A stretch of 6,018 nt of DNA from Gammaproteobacteria bacterium (GTDB lineage Bacteria; Pseudomonadota; Gammaproteobacteria; BMS3Bbin11), in contig DAOVWW010000108.1 in assembly GCA_030636465.1 (NCBI GenBank), positions 1 through 6,018 of the forward strand, read 5' to 3'. The notes under the pieces were generated by a model. It was not told where the DNA came from, ran no database searches, and saw only the letters and a list, made by a program, of their open reading frames with translations. Positions 1-6,018 of the stretch are shown in pieces (the first letter of the stretch is position 1; each line of letters starts with the position of its first letter). Both the position numbers and the translations under genes were made by a program.

Positions 1-812
1 CTTCACCAGAAGTTCTATATGCTGATGATGATCAACTGCGTGTTGGCGTTTTTCCTCGCCGCAGTGTTGCAGTAACGAAGGAAATGTTCACCCCAATAAT
101 AAGTTATCTTAGCGAGAAACTTGAAAAGAAAGTCTTGCTTGATGTACCTCCCGATATGCCTGCATTCTGGTCCAGGCTGGAAAATGGGGAATATGACCTG
201 GTACATATGAATCAATATCACTATGTACGGGCGCATGCTGAACTCGGGTGGCAGGTAATACTCAAAAATGAAGAGTTTGGCAAGGCCACAATTGCAGCCG
301 CTTTGTGGGTATTAAAAGATAGCAAAATTGAGTCACTTAGTGATCTTAAGGGAAAGCTGATTGTATTTGGCGGTGGCGATCATGCAATGGTGTCATCGAT
401 TATGACTCGAGACATATTAATGCAGGGAGGCATACCAGATGATGCCTACATAGGAATGACTACCTTACATACGCTGAAATCCATATTGAGTGTTTATTAT
501 AAGCAGGCTGATGCAGCAGGCGTAGGTGATATCGTTACCAGTGTGCCTGCAATACAAAAGAAAATTGATGTGAACAAATTAAGAATTCTTGCCAGGTCTG
601 AATCATTGGCACATTTGCCCTGGGCTGTGCGTGGTGACATGGATATAAAAAGCAGAGAAAAAATCATAAGTGCTTTAATTATGCTGAATGAATCCAGACA
701 GGGAAAAAAGAGACTTGAGGCTGCTGGTTTGACAGGCTTACGAAAAGTCAGTGACTCCGATTATGATCCCCACCGGAAAATAATAAAACGTGTTCTAAAT
801 GAGCAGTATTAG
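1..812 (+). CDS. PhnD-like periplasmic substrate-binding protein (5' partial)
   Basis: This is the C-terminal 269 residues of a PhnD-type (phosphate/phosphonate-binding family, PF12974-like) periplasmic binding protein. The reading frame is open from base 3, so the ATG at 84 is internal and not the start. The first strand of the fold, LRVGVFP (visible residues 12-18), lies before that ATG. Further family landmarks are NGEYDLVHMNQYHYVRA (61-77), the hinge/ligand loop SDLKGKLIVFGGGDHAM (113-129), a TTLH motif near 153-156, ADAAGVGD (169-176) and HLPWAVR (204-210). Only the signal peptide and a few residues appear to be missing upstream. It ends with tandem stops TAG TAG. No ABC permease or ATPase follows; the next gene, 65 bp on, is a membrane GGDEF-EAL protein. 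I therefore infer a sensory role rather than transport. The ligand cannot be read from the sequence; family members bind phosphonates, phosphite and other small anions, but many homologues bind unrelated ligands. Confidence 0.85.
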   Translation, partial: SPEVLYADDDQLRVGVFPRRSVAVTKEMFTPIISYLSEKLEKKVLLDVPPDMPAFWSRLENGEYDLVHMNQYHYVRAHAELGWQVILKNEEFGKATIAAALWVLKDSKIESLSDLKGKLIVFGGGDHAMVSSIMTRDILMQGGIPDDAYIGMTTLHTLKSILSVYYKQADAAGVGDIVTSVPAIQKKIDVNKLRILARSESLAHLPWAVRGDMDIKSREKIISALIMLNESRQGKKRLEAAGLTGLRKVSDSDYDPHRKIIKRVLNEQY

Positions 813-816
813 TAGA

Positions 817-888
817 ATGAATTTTCAAAAAGTCTATTTTTTTTTACAGCAATTGCCCCTTTCTTACCGGTGGGGTCATGCAGCTTAA
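817..888 (+). other. Possible overlapping leader ORF with a nine-T run
   Basis: A 23-codon frame (ATG at 817, TAA at 886-888) begins just after the tandem stops of the binding-protein gene and overlaps the first 11 bases of the GGDEF-EAL gene in another frame. It contains a run of nine T (837-845). Loss of one T, by slippage or sequencing error, would join this ATG in frame to the GGDEF-EAL protein, because that frame is open back to 821. No good Shine-Dalgarno precedes 817. It could be a coupling leader, an extended N-terminus or chance. Confidence 0.2.
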
Positions 889-3433
889 TAAATTAGCACC
901 TTTCCTCAACTCCTACCGCAGCAGGTACCTGTTACTGGGCATAAGTCTCTCATTGGCATTGGCTTCGGTTGCCTGGATTGGTTATATACAGGTAGAAAAA
1001 GCGAGTGACTCAAATTTTGAGAGAATCACTCAGCGCAACAGAGTGTCTACTATCCTGACAAATATGGGTAAAGGCAGGAATTCCCTCCTGGATCTTTTGC
1101 AAAATATTGTGATTGAACCAGATAAAACAAAAATTGAGAGGATCCCCAGAGTACTTCAGAAACTCTACTCTGGAATTCGGGATTTACAGAACGAAACTAG
1201 CGTACAGGCGTCTGACAAGTATCTTATAGTCAATGAGCTAAAGCGTGATCTGGATGAACTACGGACTCGTTCAGACAAATTAGTATCAACCAGACTAGAT
1301 GAAATGCTGTGGTTCCCTGCTACAGATGAGTTACAGAATAAACTTCTGCCTGAATTCCTAAACTCCTTGACTATGCTACAAGAGTTGGCGCAGTCATTTT
1401 CGGATGTTAACAATGCTGATGAGCAGGAAGTCTATAATAAAATTCAGGAAACCCGCCTGATCTGGGTTCGCATGACAGCAGAACTTAGATTACTGGTCGC
1501 AAACAGGTTTGGCGTTTTTTCAGTTGATACAGAAAAAGGCATGGAAGGGCGCTATGAAAACCTCACCCAGTATTCGTTGCGATTACAAAACAATTTATAT
1601 GAACTCAGTACTTTTGCTAAACAGGATCGTCTTGGGCTTTTTGGTGAGGAGTCAGTGCATGATTTGCAAAGCTCTTATGAAAAGTGGTTGCATGCCTTAA
1701 ATTCACTTTCTATAAAATTATTAGAAAATGACTGGCGTAAAGATATTAGCATTCTTAAATTTAGTATTTATCCTGTCCTCGAGAGGTTTCAGCAGCGCAT
1801 AGATTCATTGCAGGTGGAACTTAATATACAGTCTGCAACCGATATTACTGAATTATCAACGATTAGTCGCAGACTCACATTGACTATTGTCGCCATTACC
1901 GTAGCCGTTATTTTTCTTTTATGGCTTAGTTATTTTTCTTTTATCCGTTTGGTCTTGCAACCTATAAAAGAAACTGCTCGCGCATTACGACAAGAGGCAT
2001 CTGGTGATTTTGTAAGCCTGGAATCTATCACTTCATTACGAGAAACACGTGAGCTTGCTGATGCGTTTCACAGCATGCGTTCACAGGTTCAGGAGCGTGA
2101 ACAAAGGCTGGATTATATTGCTCACCACGATGACTTAACGCATTTACCTAATCGTTCTCTTTTTTACAAGCACCTTGCAAAAGTAATCACTGCCAGTAAT
2201 GAGAATGAAGAGTTTGCAGCCTTGTTTTTTCTTGACCTGGACCGGTTTAAGAAAATTAATGATACGCTCGGACATGGCGTAGGGGATGAATTACTTCGTA
2301 AAGTTGCTAATCGTCTCGAAAGTACTCTACCTGATTGCATGCTTGCGCGGTTTGGTGGTGATGAATTTGCCATTATTGCCGAGGGCATCAATGATAAAAG
2401 TCATGTGGTTTTTCTGGGTGAGAAAATACTGCAGGTTTTTAACTCTCCTTTCCGGATAAAAAATAATACATTGCGGGTAACAACCTCTATTGGTATTGCA
2501 ATGAGTCCAGTAGATGCCGATAACGTAAGTGACTTGTTAAAAGCAGCCGATACGGCCATGTATGAAGCAAAATCTCAGGGTAGAAATCGTTACTGGTTCT
2601 TCACGGAAAATATGACGCGGCTGGTAAGGGATAAGCTGGCTCTTGAGAATGAACTTCATCTTGCCGTACTTGAAAAGCAGTTTGAGATTTATTATCAGCC
2701 GGTAGTGAGTATTGATGATCAGCAGCTGATTGGATTTGAATGCCTATTGAGGTGGAACCATCCTGTTCGTGGGATTCTGGCTCCTGCCGAATTTATTGAG
2801 ATGCTTGATGAAACAGGGCTTATAAAAAGTGTAACACTTTGGCTACTGCAGGAAATTGTCATTATGTACCGGCATTTTTCTGAATTAGGGGCATCCGAAT
2901 TAAAGTTGGCTATTAATTTAACTGCAAGGATGCTGCAGGATGATGAGTTTTCCAGCAAACTGCTAAGACATCTTATGGATAAAAAGTCAGATCCAGAGAA
3001 GCTTGTCGTTGAACTAACCGAAGACGCTTTGGCTGAATACTTTGAAGATGCCAATGAAACCTTGCAAGCCTTAAGAACTCTTGGCGTGCAGGTTGCTATT
3101 GATGATTTTGGCACAGGCGAATCTTCACTGGATCATCTGCGCTCATTTCAGTTTGATCAGGTGAAAATCGACAAGAGTTACGTACAGGATGTTAATGATG
3201 ATGAAGGTGATGCCAGCCTGGTTAGAGCCATTATTCAGATGGGACATTCATTTGGCATGGAAGTCGTAGCAGAAGGCGTAGAAACAATTGAACAACTAGA
3301 ATTCCTGCAGAAAAATGACTGCAATTTAATGCAGGGTTATCTTGTCAGTAAACCAGTGCCGGTAGATAAAGTTATTGAGATACTTAAGCATCATGTAGAG
3401 CAGAATTCATTGCCACTGGATATTATTGCTTGA
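878..3433 (+). CDS. Membrane-bound HAMP-GGDEF-EAL c-di-GMP signalling protein
   Basis: This 851-residue inner-membrane protein is predicted to make and/or degrade cyclic di-GMP. In order it has a membrane segment (about 18-36), a mostly helical periplasmic region of about 295 residues with no domain I recognise, a second membrane segment (about 334-356), a HAMP linker (357-411; Pro362, TRELADAFHSM), a GGDEF domain (about 411-575) and an EAL domain (about 585-838). The GGDEF domain keeps metal-binding Asp453, Asn461, Asp470 and an intact GGDEF at 493-497. The product-inhibition site is absent: LPDC occupies 484-487 where RxxD is expected. The EAL signature reads ECL (621-623), yet Glu621, Asn680, Glu712, Asp742-Asp743, Lys763, Glu799 and Gln819 are all present, so phosphodiesterase activity is plausible. 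The ATG at 878 keeps the whole first membrane segment. Its ribosome site (GGTGGGG ending 2 nt upstream) is poor. The preceding binding-protein gene is its likely sensory partner. Confidence 0.93.
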   Translation: MQLNKLAPFLNSYRSRYLLLGISLSLALASVAWIGYIQVEKASDSNFERITQRNRVSTILTNMGKGRNSLLDLLQNIVIEPDKTKIERIPRVLQKLYSGIRDLQNETSVQASDKYLIVNELKRDLDELRTRSDKLVSTRLDEMLWFPATDELQNKLLPEFLNSLTMLQELAQSFSDVNNADEQEVYNKIQETRLIWVRMTAELRLLVANRFGVFSVDTEKGMEGRYENLTQYSLRLQNNLYELSTFAKQDRLGLFGEESVHDLQSSYEKWLHALNSLSIKLLENDWRKDISILKFSIYPVLERFQQRIDSLQVELNIQSATDITELSTISRRLTLTIVAITVAVIFLLWLSYFSFIRLVLQPIKETARALRQEASGDFVSLESITSLRETRELADAFHSMRSQVQEREQRLDYIAHHDDLTHLPNRSLFYKHLAKVITASNENEEFAALFFLDLDRFKKINDTLGHGVGDELLRKVANRLESTLPDCMLARFGGDEFAIIAEGINDKSHVVFLGEKILQVFNSPFRIKNNTLRVTTSIGIAMSPVDADNVSDLLKAADTAMYEAKSQGRNRYWFFTENMTRLVRDKLALENELHLAVLEKQFEIYYQPVVSIDDQQLIGFECLLRWNHPVRGILAPAEFIEMLDETGLIKSVTLWLLQEIVIMYRHFSELGASELKLAINLTARMLQDDEFSSKLLRHLMDKKSDPEKLVVELTEDALAEYFEDANETLQALRTLGVQVAIDDFGTGESSLDHLRSFQFDQVKIDKSYVQDVNDDEGDASLVRAIIQMGHSFGMEVVAEGVETIEQLEFLQKNDCNLMQGYLVSKPVPVDKVIEILKHHVEQNSLPLDIIA

Positions 3434-3438
3434 AAGAA

Positions 3439-3501
3439 GTTCCAAGTTCCACGTTCCAAGTTCCAAGTTCCAAGTTCCAAGTTCCAAGTTCCAAGTTTCA
3501 A
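3439..3501. repeat. Heptamer tandem repeat GTTCCAA, nine units
   Basis: Nine consecutive 7-bp units start at 3439, 3446, 3453, 3460, 3467, 3474, 3481, 3488 and 3495. Seven are exact GTTCCAA; the second ends in C (GTTCCAC) and the ninth is GTTTCAA. The array begins 5 bp after the stop codon of the GGDEF-EAL gene. The variant units sit at or next to the two ends, as expected for arrays that expand internally by slippage. The unit is not self-complementary, so this is not a terminator hairpin. Confidence 0.95.
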
Positions 3502-3504
3502 GAG

Positions 3505-3521
3505 GAAAGGTGAAAGGTGAA
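3505..3521. repeat. Short heptamer repeat GAAAGGT, 2.4 units
   Basis: Two exact GAAAGGT units (3505-3511 and 3512-3518) are followed by a partial GAA. The array is short enough to be chance alone. It is worth marking because it has the same 7-bp period as the arrays on both sides and lies between them. Confidence 0.6.
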
Positions 3522-3543
3522 TAAAAACCAGTAACTATTTTGA

Positions 3544-3578
3544 TAATACCTAATACCTAATACCTAATACCTAATAGC
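3544..3578. repeat. Heptamer tandem repeat TAATACC, five units
   Basis: Four exact TAATACC units (3544-3571) are followed by a fifth with one change, TAATAGC (3572-3578). The array ends 1 bp before the stop codon of the convergent aldehyde dehydrogenase gene. The unit differs completely from the GTTCCAA array upstream, but the period is again 7 bp. Confidence 0.93.
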
Positions 3579-3579
3579 T

Positions 3580-5016
3580 TCAAATTTCTTTTGACCGTAT
3601 CACCAGCATTTTTTCTACTGTCATATCCCTGTAGGTGTAAGGAATACCCCCAGTTCCATAACCTGAAACCCGTCTCCCGGCAAAGGGCATCCAGTCTACT
3701 CTGAATGCTGTGTGGTCATTGACCATGACAGCCGCGGCATCGAGTCTTTTATACGCCCACATCGCGGTATCCAGGTTTTTTGTAAATACAGCCGCCTGGA
3801 AAGAATAGGGTAACGCATTGGCTCGCCGCATAGCCTCATCCAGATCGTCACAGGAGTAAACGCAGATTACCGGGCCAAATATCTCGTTCTGGCTGATGGT
3901 GGAGCTGTCAGGAGGATCCAGCAGGACCGTAGCGGGGTAGCAGGTATCTGATATTGGTTTGCCGCCAGAAATCAGCTGTGCACCATCTTTTACCGCATCA
4001 TTGACCCATGCATTAACACGTTCTACCTCAGCAGGACGAATTAAGGGACCGATATTGGTACTGTCTAATGTCGGGTCGCCAACGGTCATGGCATTGCCCA
4101 TCTCTGCAATTCTACCGGCAATCGATGCTGCCTGATCTGCTGGGACATAGACACGTTGTACGGATACACAGACCTGACCAGCATGGTAGAAACCTGCTTT
4201 GGCAATAAGAGGCAGGGCATCATCAAGGTCAGCGTCACCTGCGACGATGACAGGTGCAACGCCACCGTGTTCCAGTGCACATCTGGCTCCCGGGGCCAGT
4301 TTTGAACGTAGCATCCAGCCAACACGGCCACTGCCGATGAAACTGAAGAAGGCTACGCGGGGGTCACTGGCGAGTTTTTCGGCGGTTGCATTACTGTCCA
4401 CGACGCAGGCCTGTGCCCATTCTTCCGGGAGTCCCGCTTCACGCAAGATGGAGATAAAGCGCATACATGATAAGGGGGTATCACCGGCAGGCTTGATGAT
4501 CACCGGGCAGCCGGCAGCAATAGCGGGGCCTACCTGGTGGACGATTAGATTCAGCGGGTGATTAAAAGCGCTGATCGCGACCACCACACCAATTGCTTCT
4601 CTGTGTGTGAAGGCAAGTCTACCGCTGGATGCAGGGTTAACACCCATAGCAATTTCCTGACCGCTTTCATGACGAATTAGCTCCGCACAATTTCGTACAC
4701 CATCTATGGCACGAGTAACTTCTATGCGGGAGTCAATTAGTGGTTTGCCTCCTTCTCTCGCGGCTTCAATCGCAAGGTATTCAAAGCGCTGCTGCATAAT
4801 CTCCGCAGTTTTCTCGAGTACAGCGATTCGCTTTTCTCCAGTAAGCCATTGATCGTGATCACGGTAGAGCTTATCTGCTGTATCTAGGGCCAGTTCAATG
4901 GCACTGGCATCAGCGATCTCTACCGAGCCGATAAGGCTGCCATCATAGGGTGAAGTGACTTCATGATTGCCGCTGCTACTAGCGCCGCTAATCATAATCT
5001 TGTAATTTTCAGACAT
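3580..5016 (-). CDS. NAD(P)-dependent aldehyde dehydrogenase (ALDH superfamily, family 21-like)
   Basis: This complete 478-residue cytosolic enzyme should oxidise an aldehyde to the carboxylate with NAD(P)+. The length is normal for the superfamily (PF00171). Catalytic and cofactor residues are visible: Asn152 in FNHPLN, Lys175 in KPAG, the GSGRVG turn at 228-233, general base Glu249, nucleophile Cys283 in GQVCVSVQRV, and Glu378 in NEIFGP. The FNHPLN, QVCVSVQRV and FRVDWMPFAG stretches recall the lactaldehyde dehydrogenase-like / phosphonoacetaldehyde dehydrogenase-like branch (family 21 type). That is recognition from memory, and the substrate remains unassigned. The base-bearing motif is EHGG instead of the usual ELGG. 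The start at 5016 is supported by AAAGGA 8 nt upstream. It follows the adenylate cyclase gene on the same strand after 99 bp, so co-transcription is possible but not shown. Sampled 60-base blocks are about 52-65% G+C, against about 37-40% in the GGDEF-EAL gene. Confidence 0.93.
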   Translation of the reverse strand: MSENYKIMISGASSSGNHEVTSPYDGSLIGSVEIADASAIELALDTADKLYRDHDQWLTGEKRIAVLEKTAEIMQQRFEYLAIEAAREGGKPLIDSRIEVTRAIDGVRNCAELIRHESGQEIAMGVNPASSGRLAFTHREAIGVVVAISAFNHPLNLIVHQVGPAIAAGCPVIIKPAGDTPLSCMRFISILREAGLPEEWAQACVVDSNATAEKLASDPRVAFFSFIGSGRVGWMLRSKLAPGARCALEHGGVAPVIVAGDADLDDALPLIAKAGFYHAGQVCVSVQRVYVPADQAASIAGRIAEMGNAMTVGDPTLDSTNIGPLIRPAEVERVNAWVNDAVKDGAQLISGGKPISDTCYPATVLLDPPDSSTISQNEIFGPVICVYSCDDLDEAMRRANALPYSFQAAVFTKNLDTAMWAYKRLDAAAVMVNDHTAFRVDWMPFAGRRVSGYGTGGIPYTYRDMTVEKMLVIRSKEI

Positions 5017-5115
5017 ATCCTTTTTCCTTTATATTATCCTTGAAATATTTGTTGCTGCATCTTCTGGTATTTTGAAGATAGACATGTTGATCCTGATTGA
5101 GTTCATATCAACTAT
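5017..5115 (-). other. 99-bp spacer between adenylate cyclase and aldehyde dehydrogenase genes
   Basis: The spacer is AT-rich. On the - strand it contains a GATAAT/TATAAA-like stretch just before the Shine-Dalgarno, but no matching -35 box at a usual distance, so I do not call a promoter. A loose inverted repeat (GTTGAT / ATCAAC, six-base arms about 16 bases apart) near the cyclase stop has no following T run and is not a convincing terminator. A 25-codon frame (5106 down to 5029) has no ribosome site. Confidence 0.4.
5025..5030 (-). promoter_or_regulatory. Shine-Dalgarno site of the aldehyde dehydrogenase gene
   Basis: Read on the - strand, AAAGGA lies 8 nt before the ATG at 5016. A second AAAGGA copy lies immediately before the ATG, too close to be the preferred site. 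This fixes the start of the 478-residue protein. Confidence 0.6.
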
Positions 5116-6018
5116 TTATTTCTCATCCAGAGATGTTATTTCGCTCCACTCTTCATCTTTGGGGCGTGCAAGTAAATCGCTACATTTCTTTATTAGTTGC
5201 TGTGCCGGTCCATCCTTATCAAGGTCTATCGAAGATTCTTTCAGGAAAGCTATGGCAGCACCCCATTGTTTATCACGGTAGAGTTTAAGAGCCTGTTCGT
5301 AGGCCTCTGCGAGATGTTTATTGGCTGAGGATTTTTCCAGCATCATTTCGTAAATACGCTTTGGTTCTACTTTACCTTTAACCCGCACTGTATCAAGTTC
5401 ACGACAGAGATAATCATCATTAACGTACTTAAAAGTATCCTCTGAAATGATAATTGTTGTGGCGTAACGTTTATTCAGAACTTCGATGCGTGAAGCCAGG
5501 TTTACCGTATCGCCAATGACTGTGTAATCAGCAAATTCACTGGAACCCAGGTTGCCTACTATCGCTTCACCTGTGTGCAAGCCAATACCTATTTCAATGG
5601 TAATGCCTGCTGGCAATTTGCCGGACAGGTTTAATTTTTGCAGGCGTTGAATCATTTCGATAGCGCACTGACAGGCCTGATGCTGGTGGTCAGTTACTTC
5701 AAGTGGCGAGCCGAAGAAAGCCATAACGGCATCACCCATAAGTTTATCCAGTGTGCCATCGTACTGGAAAACCGCTGCAATCATTTCATCGAAGTACTGG
5801 TTTAACAACTGCCCAAGTTCACCAGGTGACAGCGATTCGGAAATTGATGTGAAGCCACGGATATCAGAAAACAATATGGTTACTTCGGTGCGGTGACCTT
5901 CAAGCTGTACAGGGATATTGTCTGAAAGTATGGCATTAACAACATTTTTTGAAACATAATGACCAAACAGGCCCCTGATCTCTTTTTCACGTAGCCTGCT
6001 CAGGCGCCATTGGTAAGC
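5116..6018 (-). CDS. Class III adenylate cyclase, C-terminal part (5' partial)
   Basis: The last 300 residues of a class III nucleotide cyclase, which makes cAMP from ATP, are visible. The frame is open without a stop to the window edge, so the start lies outside; the TTG at 5874 is Leu49 inside the FSDIRGF motif, not a start. Visible residues 1-48 form the linker/signalling helix with LFGHYVSKNVVNAIL (17-31), as found before catalytic domains in membrane cyclases, often with an N-terminal CHASE2 or other sensor (not visible here). Catalytic residues are metal-binding Asp52 (FSDIRGFT) and Asp96 (KLMGDAVMAFFG), adenine-selecting Lys92, Thr166 in DYTVIGDTVNLASR, and transition-state Asn173 and Arg177. 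Lys plus Thr fits the class IIIb pattern and favours ATP over GTP. The tail (about 234-300) is a short TPR-like helical segment (AYEQALKLYRDKQWGAAIAF, then DGPAQQLIKKCSDLL), common after this domain. It ends with TAA, 99 bp before the aldehyde dehydrogenase start. Confidence 0.93.
   Translation of the reverse strand, partial: AYQWRLSRLREKEIRGLFGHYVSKNVVNAILSDNIPVQLEGHRTEVTILFSDIRGFTSISESLSPGELGQLLNQYFDEMIAAVFQYDGTLDKLMGDAVMAFFGSPLEVTDHQHQACQCAIEMIQRLQKLNLSGKLPAGITIEIGIGLHTGEAIVGNLGSSEFADYTVIGDTVNLASRIEVLNKRYATTIIISEDTFKYVNDDYLCRELDTVRVKGKVEPKRIYEMMLEKSSANKHLAEAYEQALKLYRDKQWGAAIAFLKESSIDLDKDGPAQQLIKKCSDLLARPKDEEWSEITSLDEK

Noticed and set aside
84..86. ATG at 84 as the start of the binding-protein gene
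   Set aside because: The frame is open to the window edge and the upstream codons encode the first strand of the fold (LRVGVFP), so the gene starts outside.
2719..3114. 131-codon frame on the - strand
   Set aside because: It is antisense to the EAL domain, which is clearly coding; the translation resembles no family.
3439..3578. CRISPR array
   Set aside because: These are direct 7-bp tandem repeats without spacers, and no cas gene is present.
4199..4561. 120-codon frame on the + strand
   Set aside because: It is antisense to the dehydrogenase catalytic core and is low-complexity Ser/Ala/Pro-rich, as expected of a shadow of a G+C-rich gene.
1..5016. A phosphonate-use locus, from the PhnD-like protein plus a PhnY-like dehydrogenase
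   Set aside because: The genes are convergent on opposite strands with another gene between them, and no C-P lyase, phosphonatase or transporter gene is seen. The family resemblances are too broad to name substrates.
5029..5106. 25-codon frame on the - strand between cyclase and dehydrogenase
   Set aside because: It has no ribosome site, no recognisable peptide features, and a length expected by chance.
5086..5112. Inverted repeat GTTGAT / ATCAAC as a cyclase terminator
   Set aside because: The stem is only six bases, the loop is long, and no T tract follows on the - strand.
5872..5874. TTG at 5874 as the cyclase start
   Set aside because: It lies inside the catalytic FSDIRGFT motif, and 48 typical upstream residues are in frame to the window edge.

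Overview
The window looks like bacterial, probably gammaproteobacterial, chromosome. This rests on the style of its signalling proteins (HAMP-GGDEF-EAL, class III cyclase, PhnD-like binding protein) and its gene structure; no rRNA or other taxonomic marker is present. It holds four genes. Two are cut by the window edges and two are complete. There are no RNA genes, insertion sequences or CRISPR.

Left half, + strand: the 3' part of a PhnD-like periplasmic substrate-binding protein (1-812) is followed 65 bp later by a complete 851-residue membrane protein (878-3433). The latter has two membrane segments around a large periplasmic region, then HAMP, GGDEF and EAL domains. The pair resembles ligand-sensing binding protein / c-di-GMP enzyme pairs such as NspS-MbaA of Vibrio cholerae. 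I infer that the binding protein reports a small molecule to the membrane enzyme, which then adjusts c-di-GMP.

Middle: the convergent junction (3434-3579) is almost filled by three successive 7-bp tandem repeats with different units: GTTCCAA x9, GAAAGGT x2.4 and TAATACC x5. The repeats start 5 bp after one stop codon and end 1 bp before the other.

Right half, - strand: a class III adenylate cyclase (5116 to beyond 6018, 5' end missing) reads toward a complete NAD(P)-dependent aldehyde dehydrogenase (3580-5016), with 99 bp between them. The dehydrogenase is clearly richer in G+C than the left-hand genes. Overall the window places c-di-GMP signalling next to cAMP signalling, with one metabolic oxidoreductase between them. 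Nothing in the sequence shows that the two signalling systems are functionally linked.
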